Below, one piece after another: positions 17,513-25,223 of a stretch of DNA of 64,000 bases. Each line of letters opens with the position of its first letter. The first letter of the stretch is position 1. The position numbers and the translations under genes were made by a program. The notes under the pieces were generated by a model, which made no database searches, was not told the DNA's origin, and saw nothing but the letters and a program-made list of their open reading frames with translations. This DNA is from DAIDKA01 sp035503515 (lineage in GTDB: Bacteria > Pseudomonadota > Gammaproteobacteria > Steroidobacterales > Steroidobacteraceae): positions 19,257 through 83,256 of the forward strand of contig DATJTJ010000064.1 of assembly GCA_035503515.1 (NCBI GenBank), read 5' to 3'.

Positions 17513-17547
17513 CACGATGCGAAAGTCAGTTGTCACTGCGCGAAAGT
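17513..17547. promoter_or_regulatory. Candidate AraC-type direct-repeat operator
   Basis: CACGATGCGAAAGT (17513-17526) and CACTGCGCGAAAGT (17534-17547) agree at 11 of 14 positions and start 21 bases apart, the two-helical-turn spacing used by AraC-type regulators. They lie 75-109 bases upstream of the serine hydrolase start; the second overlaps the final codons of the neighbouring araC-type gene. Binding is inferred. Confidence 0.4.
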
Positions 17548-18486
17548 GCGGCGGGCACCGGCGCGGTAGTCACGTGGCGCCACACCGAATTTCCGGCGGA
17601 ACAGCCGGCAGAAGGTGCTCAGGTCGTTGAAACCCGAATCGAAGGCCACTTCGGTGATGGGCGCATCGCGCCGCGTCCGTGCCAGCTGCTGCGCCGCGTG
17701 ATCCAGCCGCCGGGACTGGATATAGGCCGACGGGGTCGTGCCCATGCCGGCAAACAGGATCTGGACGCTGCGCGCACTGATGCCGAGGTCTTCGGCGATG
17801 CGCCGTGCCGTGAGATTCGGCTCGAGCAGGTGCGCATCGATGTGCGCCAGGACCTCGCGGCGACGATGTCCCCGCGGCGTCGCCGCACGCCCGGCCCGTA
17901 CGCCTGCATAGGCCATTTCCACCAGCGGCCAGATGACCTCGCAGAAGGAGTCCGCCCAGCCCAGATCCTCCTCTCCCTCCAGCTGCGACCAGGCCATGCG
18001 GACGAAGCCCGACAGCAGGGCCCCGCCCCCGCCGCTGCCGCGGATCGGGATACCGGCCAGCTCACGCAGCCCCGGAACATGGCCCTCGGCTTCCGCGACC
18101 GGCAGCCGCACGACGATGGCCTGGGTCGCCTCGGCGAACTCCAGCAGCGACGCACAGGAGGGATCGAAGAGCATGAAATCACCCGCCTCGAGGGTGGCCA
18201 CCCGGTCGCTGAAATGGGTGCAGCTGCGACCGCGGTGCTGGATCTGCAGATTGAGGATGCCGGACTCGCTCCCCGTCGGTTCGGTCCGGATCGAGGCGGG
18301 ATTGGAGGTCGGCGCGACGATTTCGCAGTTGCGCAGGCAGACCCGCTTCAGGCTGGCATCGAAGCTGTCATGGTCGAGGGCCTTGATCACCAGCGGTCCG
18401 ATGGTGGACGCCGCGACATCATTCCAGTATGCGATACGGTCGGCGCGCGCGTAGCCGGCCGTCGAGAAGGTCTCCACTCGATGCAT
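17533..18486 (-). CDS. AraC-family transcriptional regulator
   Basis: A 317-residue regulator with an N-terminal AraC-binding-like beta-barrel (about 1-200, containing 'LEAGDFMLFDPS') and a C-terminal double HTH (about 215-317; 'RRIAEDLGISARSVQILFAG' and 'ITEVAFDSGFNDLSTFCRLF'). Such NahR-unrelated AraC activators (XylS/FeaR-like) commonly sense aromatic acids or alcohols. The ATG at 18486 is preferred to a TTG at 18501. The gene sits upstream of the serine hydrolase-GMC-MBL-P450 operon on the same strand and is its probable activator through the repeats at 17513-17547. Confidence 0.85.
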   Translation of the reverse strand: MHRVETFSTAGYARADRIAYWNDVAASTIGPLVIKALDHDSFDASLKRVCLRNCEIVAPTSNPASIRTEPTGSESGILNLQIQHRGRSCTHFSDRVATLEAGDFMLFDPSCASLLEFAEATQAIVVRLPVAEAEGHVPGLRELAGIPIRGSGGGGALLSGFVRMAWSQLEGEEDLGWADSFCEVIWPLVEMAYAGVRAGRAATPRGHRRREVLAHIDAHLLEPNLTARRIAEDLGISARSVQILFAGMGTTPSAYIQSRRLDHAAQQLARTRRDAPITEVAFDSGFNDLSTFCRLFRRKFGVAPRDYRAGARRTFAQ

Positions 18487-18589
18487 GATCACCGCCCCCA
18501 AACGCCGAGGCGCCGCCGCATCCCAACGCGGCGGGCCCCGGGTCGATCAGGGTATGCCCCGCTCTTTGCTAATGCAACACGCGGAAAAG

Positions 18590-18970
18590 TCAGGCCGCGT
18601 CGAGCTCGGCGAAGGTCTCGCGGGCGATGCGGAAACTGTCGACCGCCGCCGGTACACCGGCGTAGATGGCCACCTGCAGGAACACCTCGCAGATCTGCTC
18701 ACGGGTGAGCCCGTTGGTGAGCGCGCCGCGGATATGCGCCTTGAGCTCGTGAGGGCGGTTGAGGATGCTGATCATGGCGAGGTTCAGCATGCTGCGTTCG
18801 CTGCGCTCGAGGCCCTCCCGTCCCCACACGGCGCCCCAGCAATACTCGGTCACGAGCTCCTGCAGCGGTCTGTTGAAATCATCCATGCTGGCGAGGGCCT
18901 TGCGGACATAGGACTCGCCCAGCACTTCGGTACGGATCTTCAGGCCTTTCTCGAATAGCTCGCTGCTCAT
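18590..18970 (-). CDS. Carboxymuconolactone decarboxylase (CMD/AhpD-fold) family protein
   Basis: A 126-residue all-helical CMD-family protein ('RSMLNLAMISILNRPHELKAH', shortened here by the reader to NLAMISILNRPHE, and 'GLTREQICEVFLQ'). It lacks the CxxC pair of AhpD peroxidases, so the 4-carboxymuconolactone decarboxylase-like branch is favoured. The true decarboxylase acts in the protocatechuate/beta-ketoadipate path, but many homologues in gene clusters have other uses. GAGGT precedes the ATG at 18970; an in-frame TTG at 19003 overlaps the upstream stop and is less likely. It follows the HIBADH-type gene on the same strand. Confidence 0.8.
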   Translation of the reverse strand: MSSELFEKGLKIRTEVLGESYVRKALASMDDFNRPLQELVTEYCWGAVWGREGLERSERSMLNLAMISILNRPHELKAHIRGALTNGLTREQICEVFLQVAIYAGVPAAVDSFRIARETFAELDAA

Positions 18971-18999
18971 ATTGACCTCACGGATAAAAACTGTCTGGC

Positions 19000-19893
19000 T
19001 CAAGCGGTCCGGTCCGGATCCAGCCCGGCGGCGGACTCGACGATCTTTGCCATCGCGGTGAAATCAGCCTCGGCGCCCAAGGTGTTGACCGTGCGCTGCA
19101 ACAGCTCCGCGACCGCCCGGCCTACCCCCAGCGGCACCTGCAGCGACTGCGCCGCCGCCAGGCACAGCCGCACATCCTTCAGGCACAAGCCTGCGGCGAA
19201 ACCGAAATCGAACGTGCGGGGCAGGACGGACCGGGGCCACTTGTCCTGGGTCGCACTGCTGCGGCCGCTGGAGACGTTGAGGACCTCGATCATCCGGCCC
19301 GGATCAAGGCCCGCCTTGACACCCAGGGTCATGCCCTCCGCCGTGATGGCGATGGCACAGGCGCCCAGCAGGTTGTTCACCAGTTTCATGGTCTGGCCGG
19401 CCCCGGGATTGGCTCCCATGAAAAAGGGCTTGCCGAACACCGCAAGCAGGGGCCGGACCTGCTCCCAGACCGCCTCGGGCCCCGAGATCATCAGCGCAAG
19501 GGTGCCCTCGCGCGCTCCCTTGATGCCGCCGGAGACGGGCGCCTCCAGCGAGGCCACCCTGCGCTCGCCAAGCCCCGCCGCAAGCTTCACGGCGGTGGTG
19601 GGGCCGGAGGTCGAAAGATCGACGCACACCTCAATCCTGCCGCCGTCCCGGATCCCCTGGGCGCCCAGCACGACTTCCTCGACGATCTGTGGCGTCGGCA
19701 GGCTCAGGAACACCACCGGCGCCGCATCTGCCACGGCCCGTGCACTGGGACAGACGACCGCGCCCTGCGCCGCCAGCGCCGCCGCGGCGGCGGGACTGGG
19801 GTCATGCACCACCACGTGGTGGCCTGCGGCGATGAGTCGTCGCGCCATGGCGCCGCCCATGCGGCCCAATCCGATGAATCCACACTCGCTCAT
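19000..19893 (-). CDS. 3-hydroxyisobutyrate-dehydrogenase-family NAD(P)-dependent oxidoreductase
   Basis: A 297-residue beta-hydroxyacid dehydrogenase. GLGRMG (8-13) is the dinucleotide motif, 'APVSGGIKGA' (118-127) the substrate-binding signature and Lys170 in 'AGQTMKLVNN' the catalytic lysine. The enzymes oxidise beta-hydroxy acids or reduce semialdehydes such as tartronate semialdehyde. Here it may act on a beta-hydroxy acid from an aromatic side chain. It overlaps the MBL gene upstream by an ATGA and forms one operon from the SDR at 21426 down to the CMD gene. Confidence 0.85.
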   Translation of the reverse strand: MSECGFIGLGRMGGAMARRLIAAGHHVVVHDPSPAAAAALAAQGAVVCPSARAVADAAPVVFLSLPTPQIVEEVVLGAQGIRDGGRIEVCVDLSTSGPTTAVKLAAGLGERRVASLEAPVSGGIKGAREGTLALMISGPEAVWEQVRPLLAVFGKPFFMGANPGAGQTMKLVNNLLGACAIAITAEGMTLGVKAGLDPGRMIEVLNVSSGRSSATQDKWPRSVLPRTFDFGFAAGLCLKDVRLCLAAAQSLQVPLGVGRAVAELLQRTVNTLGAEADFTAMAKIVESAAGLDPDRTA

Positions 19894-20681
19894 GAAGGTC
19901 CCTTTGTGGGCGCCAGGTCCAGGCGCACGATGTCCTCGGTGTCCGGCTCTGCCGGAAAACGCTCCAGCACGCCCGGATCATGGCCCGGGATGATGTGATC
20001 CAGCGAGGGGGCCAGCCGGCGCAGGCGCCGCAGGGCCTCCAGGTACGCAACCACGTCCGCCACCACCGGGAAGGGCGTCGCACGGGTGAGGTTGGCCCAG
20101 AAGTGGATCGCATCCGAGGCCAGCACCACGGGTCCGCGCGCGGTCTGCACCCGCACGACCTGCAGTCCGGGGGTGTGTCCGGGCAGATGGTGCAGGCTCA
20201 CGCCCGGCACCAGTTCGTCGTCGCCGGCGTGGAACACCACCCGGCCGTCGAACAGGCGGCGGACCATGTCGACCACGTTTTCGGCATCGAACGGGCCGGC
20301 CAGGTGCGGATGGCTCATGGCCCGGCCGGTGCAGTAGGCCATTTCGGCATCCTGCACATGGAACCGTGCCCTGGGAAACAACCCGACGTTGCCGGCGTGA
20401 TCGTAGTGCATGTGCGTGATCACCACGTCACGCACTTCATCCGCCTGCACGCCCAGGGCGGCAAGTCCCGCGGCCACCGGGCGCAGCAGCGTGCGGCCCC
20501 GCCGGGTGGCGGCCTCGGCATCGAATCCGGTATCCACCACGATGGTCTGCTCGCCGGCGCGCACCACCCAGACGAAATAATCCAGCGGCATGGGCTGCGC
20601 GTGATCGTCGCCCCCCAGGAAATTGTGGGGACTGAGCCGGTCGAGGTGCCCATAGCGGACCGCGTAGACGCGAGTCTCCAC
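19890..20681 (-). CDS. Metallo-beta-lactamase-fold hydrolase, AHL-lactonase-like
   Basis: A 263-residue MBL-fold protein with HMHYDH at 90-95, 'HHLPGHTPG' and 'VVLASDAIHF' completing the dinuclear zinc site. The sequence follows the N-acyl-homoserine-lactonase-like group, so lactone hydrolysis is likely, though quorum quenching need not be its role in this context. The start is GTG at 20681: GAGGG lies four bases before it, and the longer upstream frame lies inside the preceding SDR. It is coupled by ATGA to the dehydrogenase gene. Confidence 0.8.
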   Translation of the reverse strand: METRVYAVRYGHLDRLSPHNFLGGDDHAQPMPLDYFVWVVRAGEQTIVVDTGFDAEAATRRGRTLLRPVAAGLAALGVQADEVRDVVITHMHYDHAGNVGLFPRARFHVQDAEMAYCTGRAMSHPHLAGPFDAENVVDMVRRLFDGRVVFHAGDDELVPGVSLHHLPGHTPGLQVVRVQTARGPVVLASDAIHFWANLTRATPFPVVADVVAYLEALRRLRRLAPSLDHIIPGHDPGVLERFPAEPDTEDIVRLDLAPTKGPS

Positions 20682-20688
20682 GGTGCCC

Positions 20689-21426
20689 TCAGGCCGAGGC
20701 CAGGAATCCGCCATCGACGTGCAGGATGTCGCCGCTGATGAACGACGCCGCATCGCTGAGCAGGAACAGCGAGGCATTCGTTGCATCGTCGTCCCGACCG
20801 ATGCGACGCAGCGGAATGCTGACCGCCCGACGCTCGTACTCGGCCTGGGGGGTGATCGACACCGCGCCGGGGGTCGGAATCGAACCGGGCGCGAGCGCGT
20901 TCACGCGCACCTTGCGCGGACCGAGTTCGGCGGCCAGGGTCCGGGTGAACGTGCCCATGGCACCCTTGACCATGCTGTAGACCGCCGTGCGCGGAAAGCC
21001 GCGCTCGGCCACCGGCGAGGCGAGGTTGAGAACGACACCGCCGACCTGCGGGTCCATCTGACGCAGCAGCGCCTGCACGCCCCAGACCGCGCCCTTGATG
21101 CCGATCGCGAGCATCCGGTCGAGGATGGCATCGTCCACGTCCTCGATGGGGTCGTAGCGGATCAGCATGGCATTGTTGACCACGCCGTCGAGGCGGCCGA
21201 TGCGGTCCGCCGCCTGCATGAAAGCGACGCGGTCCACGACGTCCACCACGTGCGTAGTGATCGAATCCGACGCCTTGCGCAGTTCGACCAGCGACGGTCC
21301 ATCCACGTCGAAGGCGGTCACGCGGGCACCCGACCGTGCGGCGCCGATCGCCAGCGCGCGCCCGAGCCCCCTGCCGGCGCCGGTGATCAGAATGGACTTG
21401 CCCGAAAGATCGAATGTCGTAGCCAC
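20689..21426 (-). CDS. SDR-family oxidoreductase
   Basis: A 245-residue classical SDR: TGAGRGLG (15-22), Asp after strand 2 ('AFDVDG') pointing to NAD(H), and YSMVK as the active-site Tyr/Lys. The usual NNAG is NNAM here. The C-terminal 'SGDILHVDGGFLAS' is FabG-like. The GTG at 21426 has GGAGGAAAC immediately upstream; a longer frame starting near 21567 would overlap the divergent gene and lacks a ribosome site. First gene of a four-gene minus-strand operon (SDR, lactonase-like, HIBADH-like, CMD). Confidence 0.85.
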   Translation of the reverse strand: MATTFDLSGKSILITGAGRGLGRALAIGAARSGARVTAFDVDGPSLVELRKASDSITTHVVDVVDRVAFMQAADRIGRLDGVVNNAMLIRYDPIEDVDDAILDRMLAIGIKGAVWGVQALLRQMDPQVGGVVLNLASPVAERGFPRTAVYSMVKGAMGTFTRTLAAELGPRKVRVNALAPGSIPTPGAVSITPQAEYERRAVSIPLRRIGRDDDATNASLFLLSDAASFISGDILHVDGGFLASA

Positions 21427-21565
21427 GTTTCCTCCGCCAGTGCTCCGGTATACCGGCCGCTGCAGTTCCAGGCTAGGCCAGCGACGAACCTGTGTTGATC
21501 GGACGCGAACCAGGACGGGCTGCGCTGCTATGCTGGCAGAACGCGGGGTGAAAAGGGGGCCATCC

Positions 21566-22174
21566 ATGAACCGCTTCGAGAAACAGGTCTATGAGTGCAT
21601 GCAGCCGACGGAGAAGCTGCTCGAAAAGACCACCGATCCGCTGCATCGCGCCATTCTCCTGAATTTCTGGCGGCATGTGCACCTGGAGGGCGCAGGACAG
21701 TACGACAGGATACTCAGTCCCGACATGGTGGTGGAGCATCCGGTGTACCGCGTGAGCTGGGGCAGCACGCCCGGCGTGGTCGAGGGCAAGGCGGGGGTGC
21801 TCGGCTTTTACAACAGCGTCGGCGAGGCGGTGCTGTGGCATTCGGATGACCGCCTCGCCGTCGCCGACTGGGGCGTGTGTGATGAGATCACCTTTCACCA
21901 GCTGGCCGAGGGCGCCATTCTCAGGCAACTGGGCTACGCGGTCGAGCGCACCGACCGCCTCTACCATGTCGCCAGCCGCCAGGCCTTCATCTGGCCCTAC
22001 GATGGCAGGGCGCGGCTCGCCGGTGAACACCTCTACGAGGACAAGACCAGTCTTGCGATCGAAGAGGTGGACCGCCGTGATGCCATCACGCCGGCGCGGG
22101 TGCGCGAGATCCACCGGGAACTGCTGGCCCAGCTCGAGAGCCGACTGGGTCCGGATTTCTGGGTCCTGCGCTGA
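21566..22174 (+). CDS. Probable SnoaL/NTF2-like protein
   Basis: A 202-residue protein without a signal peptide. 'ILSPDMVVEHPVYRVSWGS' and 'GVLGFYNSVGEAVLW' match the strand-helix pattern of SnoaL-type cone-barrel proteins, with extra helices at both ends. AAAAGGGGG precedes the ATG at 21566. Its stop overlaps the next start (TGATG), so it is translationally coupled to the exported GDSL hydrolase. The enzymatic role is unknown and the fold call is moderate. Confidence 0.6.
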   Translation: MNRFEKQVYECMQPTEKLLEKTTDPLHRAILLNFWRHVHLEGAGQYDRILSPDMVVEHPVYRVSWGSTPGVVEGKAGVLGFYNSVGEAVLWHSDDRLAVADWGVCDEITFHQLAEGAILRQLGYAVERTDRLYHVASRQAFIWPYDGRARLAGEHLYEDKTSLAIEEVDRRDAITPARVREIHRELLAQLESRLGPDFWVLR

Positions 22175-23508
22175 TGCGCCTCGTCCCGGTCGTGGCGGCC
22201 GGCCTGCTGTTCCAGTGGGTGGCGGCCGCAGCGTCGCCCGCGGGCCCCGGGCACTGGATCGGCACCTGGGGCTACGTCGCCCTGCCGCCACCGCCCGGAC
22301 AGCCGGTTCCGGCCAGCGCCTCCGCGCCCGCCGCGGCACCGACTCCCTTCGGCACCTTCACGCCGCCCGCGCCACCTGCGCCCTACCGTCCCGGCGGGCC
22401 GCCTTCGGCCATCGACAATCCCGGGAACGTGCCGGTGGACACGACGTTCGCCGATCTCAACAACATCACCGTCCGGCAGGTCGTGCGGCTCTCCCAGGGC
22501 GGCGAGCGCCTGCGGCTGCGGTTCTCCAATGAGAACAGCGCCGAAGTCCTCGCCCTGGGCGCGGTGCACGTGGGCGAGGCCGCGGCCGACGGTGCCGTGG
22601 TTGCGGGCAGCGACCGGGCGGTGACTTTCGGCGGTCAGTCCTCCGTGGTGCTGCCTGCGAGCGCTCCGACCCTGAGCGATGCGATCGACCTGCCGACCCA
22701 CGCGCTCGAAAAGCTGTACATCTCCATCCACCTGCCCGGTCCGGTCTCGCCGCGGGCACCGCGCACGCTGTACCAGTACGTGGCCGGCAGGTCCGGGGAC
22801 TTCACCGCATCCGCCTCGCTCCCGGGCGCGCACCTGATGCGCATTCCCTGCTATGTGATCCTGGTCGAGGTGCAGTCGGCACAGGCGGCGGGCGTCATCG
22901 TCGCGCTGGGGGACTCCATCACCCAGGGATCGGCGTCCACGGCCAACGCGTTCCGCAGCTGGCCAGACCGGCTTGCGGAGCGTCTGGCGGGCCGGCACTG
23001 GGCGGTCGTCAACGCCGGTATCGGCGGCAACAGGCTGCTGCGTTACGGCACCGGACCCAGCGCCCTGGCGCGACTGGACCGGGACGTCCTGAGCGTGCCG
23101 GGCCTGAGGGCCATCATCGTGCTCGAGGGCATCAACGATATCGGCGTCGGTCTCGGAGCGGCGGGAGCCGCGGAGCCGGTGACCTCCGAGGCCCTGGAAA
23201 CGGCGGACCGTCAGATCATCAGCCGCGCCCATGAACACGGGGTGCGCGTCATCGGCGCGACCCTGACACCCTACGGGGGCGCCCGCTACTTTTCACCCGC
23301 GGGCGAGATCGTACGCGAGGCGCTGAATCACTGGATCCGCACCGGCAATGCGTTCGATGCCGTCATCGACTTCGCGCCGGTACTTGCCGACCGGAACGAC
23401 CCGTTGACCCTCGACCGGCGGTACAACGACGGCGATCATCTGCATCCCAACGATGCGGGTTACAGGGCCATGGGCGATGCGATCGACCTGTCACTCATCC
23501 AGAAATGA
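22174..23508 (+). CDS. Secreted SGNH/GDSL hydrolase
   Basis: A 444-residue exported esterase. An N-terminal signal (1 to about 20, ending 'VAAAAS') is followed by a Pro/Ala-rich linker (about 38-76), a beta-rich N-terminal domain and a GDSL domain. Catalytic blocks are 'ALGDSITQGS' (Ser248), 'NAGIGGNR', 'EGINDIG' and 'DHLHPND' with the Asp/His pair. This resembles the two-domain GDSL lipases/acylhydrolases of Gram-negative bacteria that act on acetylated polysaccharides or aryl esters. Periplasmic or cell-surface action is expected. It lies between an NTF2-like gene and an exported SDR on the same strand. Confidence 0.85.
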   Translation: MRLVPVVAAGLLFQWVAAAASPAGPGHWIGTWGYVALPPPPGQPVPASASAPAAAPTPFGTFTPPAPPAPYRPGGPPSAIDNPGNVPVDTTFADLNNITVRQVVRLSQGGERLRLRFSNENSAEVLALGAVHVGEAAADGAVVAGSDRAVTFGGQSSVVLPASAPTLSDAIDLPTHALEKLYISIHLPGPVSPRAPRTLYQYVAGRSGDFTASASLPGAHLMRIPCYVILVEVQSAQAAGVIVALGDSITQGSASTANAFRSWPDRLAERLAGRHWAVVNAGIGGNRLLRYGTGPSALARLDRDVLSVPGLRAIIVLEGINDIGVGLGAAGAAEPVTSEALETADRQIISRAHEHGVRVIGATLTPYGGARYFSPAGEIVREALNHWIRTGNAFDAVIDFAPVLADRNDPLTLDRRYNDGDHLHPNDAGYRAMGDAIDLSLIQK

Positions 23509-23533
23509 CGACCCACTGCAGCGGAGTGTCCTG

Positions 23534-24382
23534 ATGTCGAAAATCCCGGTTCGAGATCTCATCCTGACGGCGTCGAGCGCACTGCTGTGCGCGGCGGCCG
23601 CGCTCGTGACGAGTGCCGCGCGGGCCGACACCGTGATGATCACGGGGGCCAATTCCGGCATAGGCCTGGAATTCGCGCGGGAGTACGCCGCGCAGGGATG
23701 GGCCGTCATCGCCACCCACCGCCGGTCGATGCCACCAAAGAGCCTCACCGACCTCGCCGCGAAGTACCCGAAGGTCCGGATCGAAAGTCTCGATGTCACG
23801 AACCTCGAACAGGCGAAGGCGCTCGCCGCGAAGCTCGCCGGCGTGCCCATCGACGTGCTGATCAACAACGCGGGCGTCTACAACGACCGGGCCCACTGCG
23901 CCGCAGATGACGAGGGCTGTCCGGGGGACTGGGGCGTCGAGAGTTTCGGCAAACTCAAGTACTCGCTGCTGGATACCATCATGGCCGTCAACATCAAGGG
24001 ACCGCTGATCGTCTCGGAGAGCTTCTACAGGAACGTCCTCGCCAGTGGACAGAAGAAGATCATCGCCATCAGCTCCAGCAACGGCACCCTCACGGGCGAA
24101 CCCCAGCCGCGTCCGGGCGCCATGTTCTATCGCATGAGCAAGGCGGCGCTCAACCGTGAGATGCAGATCGTCGCCGCCGACACGCGCAAGGACGGCGTGA
24201 CGGTCGTGATGTTCAATCCCGGTCCGACCCTGACCGAACACCAGGCGTATCTGGAGGGCAAGTATCAGGGGATGCTCAGGACCTCGTTCACGGTCGGTCA
24301 TATGATCCACACCATCGCCCGGCTCACGCCGGCCGACACCGGCAGATTCCTGCGTTACGACGGGGTCACGGAGCCGTGGTGA
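23534..24382 (+). CDS. Exported SDR-family oxidoreductase
   Basis: A 282-residue SDR with an N-terminal signal peptide: a hydrophobic run at 10-28 ending 'ARA-D'. The Rossmann motif TGANSGIG is at 37-44, with NNAG further on and YRMSK as the active site. The fold is intact after the leader, so a periplasmic or membrane-tethered SDR is implied, which is unusual because NAD(P) is cytosolic. It is a clear paralogue of the gene at 37162 ('GWAVIATHRR' against 'GWTVIATHRR', 'YPKVRIE' in both). It converges on the HAD phosphatase with a 17-base overlap of the coding ends. Confidence 0.75.
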   Translation: MSKIPVRDLILTASSALLCAAAALVTSAARADTVMITGANSGIGLEFAREYAAQGWAVIATHRRSMPPKSLTDLAAKYPKVRIESLDVTNLEQAKALAAKLAGVPIDVLINNAGVYNDRAHCAADDEGCPGDWGVESFGKLKYSLLDTIMAVNIKGPLIVSESFYRNVLASGQKKIIAISSSNGTLTGEPQPRPGAMFYRMSKAALNREMQIVAADTRKDGVTVVMFNPGPTLTEHQAYLEGKYQGMLRTSFTVGHMIHTIARLTPADTGRFLRYDGVTEPW

Positions 24383-25223
24383 GGGCGGGTCGGGACGCCA
24401 GCAGGGGCAGCAGGGCCCGCAGATCCTCGAGCACATGATGGGGCCGGCGCTTGCCGGTCTCCCGATTCCAGTCCTCCGGCTTCATGATGCCGGTGGTCAC
24501 CCCGAAGGCGGTGGCTCCCCCGCGGCGCGCCATGATGATCTCGACCGCGGGATCATCGCCGACGACCGCCACGTTGCGCACCGGCACGCCGAGTCTGCGG
24601 GCGACGAAGCGCAACGCGTGCTGCGAGGGCTTGCCGGTGAGGACCATCGGCACCCGGGTCATGCGCCGGATGGCCCCGACGATGGCGTACGAATAGCCCA
24701 TGGTCCGGCCCTGCCGCGTCGCAAAGAAGGGCACATCCGAGGCCACGTACAGCCTGGCGCCCGCCCAGATCGCCTGGCAGGCCGCCTCGATGTCGCGCAT
24801 GTGGCATTCGGGATGCCAGCCGACGTAGACCGCATCGACCTCGCTCGCGCGCGGCTCGCCGGTAAATGCCGTCTCGATGCCCACCTGGGAGAGCGCAAAA
24901 CCCACACCGCGGCTGCCGAGCACCAGCGTCCGGCGCACGCCATGCCGCGACATCACATCGGCAGCAACGCTCGAGGGTGTGAACATGCGGTCATCGGGCA
25001 CCGGCAGTCCCAGGTCCCGCAGCTTCCTGGCCTGGTCCGGCGGCGGATAGGCACTGCCATTGGTGAGCACCAGATAGGGAACCGATCTGGATGCGAGCTC
25101 CGACAGCACTTCCACCGCGCCGGGCAGCACTTCATAGCCGCCCAGCGAGCGATCGCTCAGCAGCAGCGTGCCGTCCAGATCGAACATGAAGCCCCGGATG
25201 GGGGCGGTCGCCTCATCACGCAT
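24366..25223 (-). CDS. HAD-superfamily (NagD-like, subclass IIA) phosphatase
   Basis: A 285-residue HAD phosphatase. Motif I FDLDGTL has Asp15 and Asp17, motif II 'VLTNGS', and motif III/IV 'VVGDDPAVEI' after 'LTGKPS'. NagD-like enzymes dephosphorylate small phosphomonoesters. Lying last in the dikinase-carboxylase operon, it most likely removes the aryl phosphate after carboxylation, the job described for the phosphatase of acetovanillone (Acv/Hpe) pathways (recalled, not checked). Its start overlaps the carboxyltransferase stop by 8 bases. Confidence 0.8.
   Translation of the reverse strand: MRDEATAPIRGFMFDLDGTLLLSDRSLGGYEVLPGAVEVLSELASRSVPYLVLTNGSAYPPPDQARKLRDLGLPVPDDRMFTPSSVAADVMSRHGVRRTLVLGSRGVGFALSQVGIETAFTGEPRASEVDAVYVGWHPECHMRDIEAACQAIWAGARLYVASDVPFFATRQGRTMGYSYAIVGAIRRMTRVPMVLTGKPSQHALRFVARRLGVPVRNVAVVGDDPAVEIIMARRGGATAFGVTTGIMKPEDWNRETGKRRPHHVLEDLRALLPLLASRPALTTAP

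Noticed and set aside
19890..20681. Quorum-quenching lactonase as the main role of the AHL-lactonase-like protein
   Set aside because: The fold fits, but its operon partners are catabolic dehydrogenases, and no LuxI/LuxR-type gene is present.
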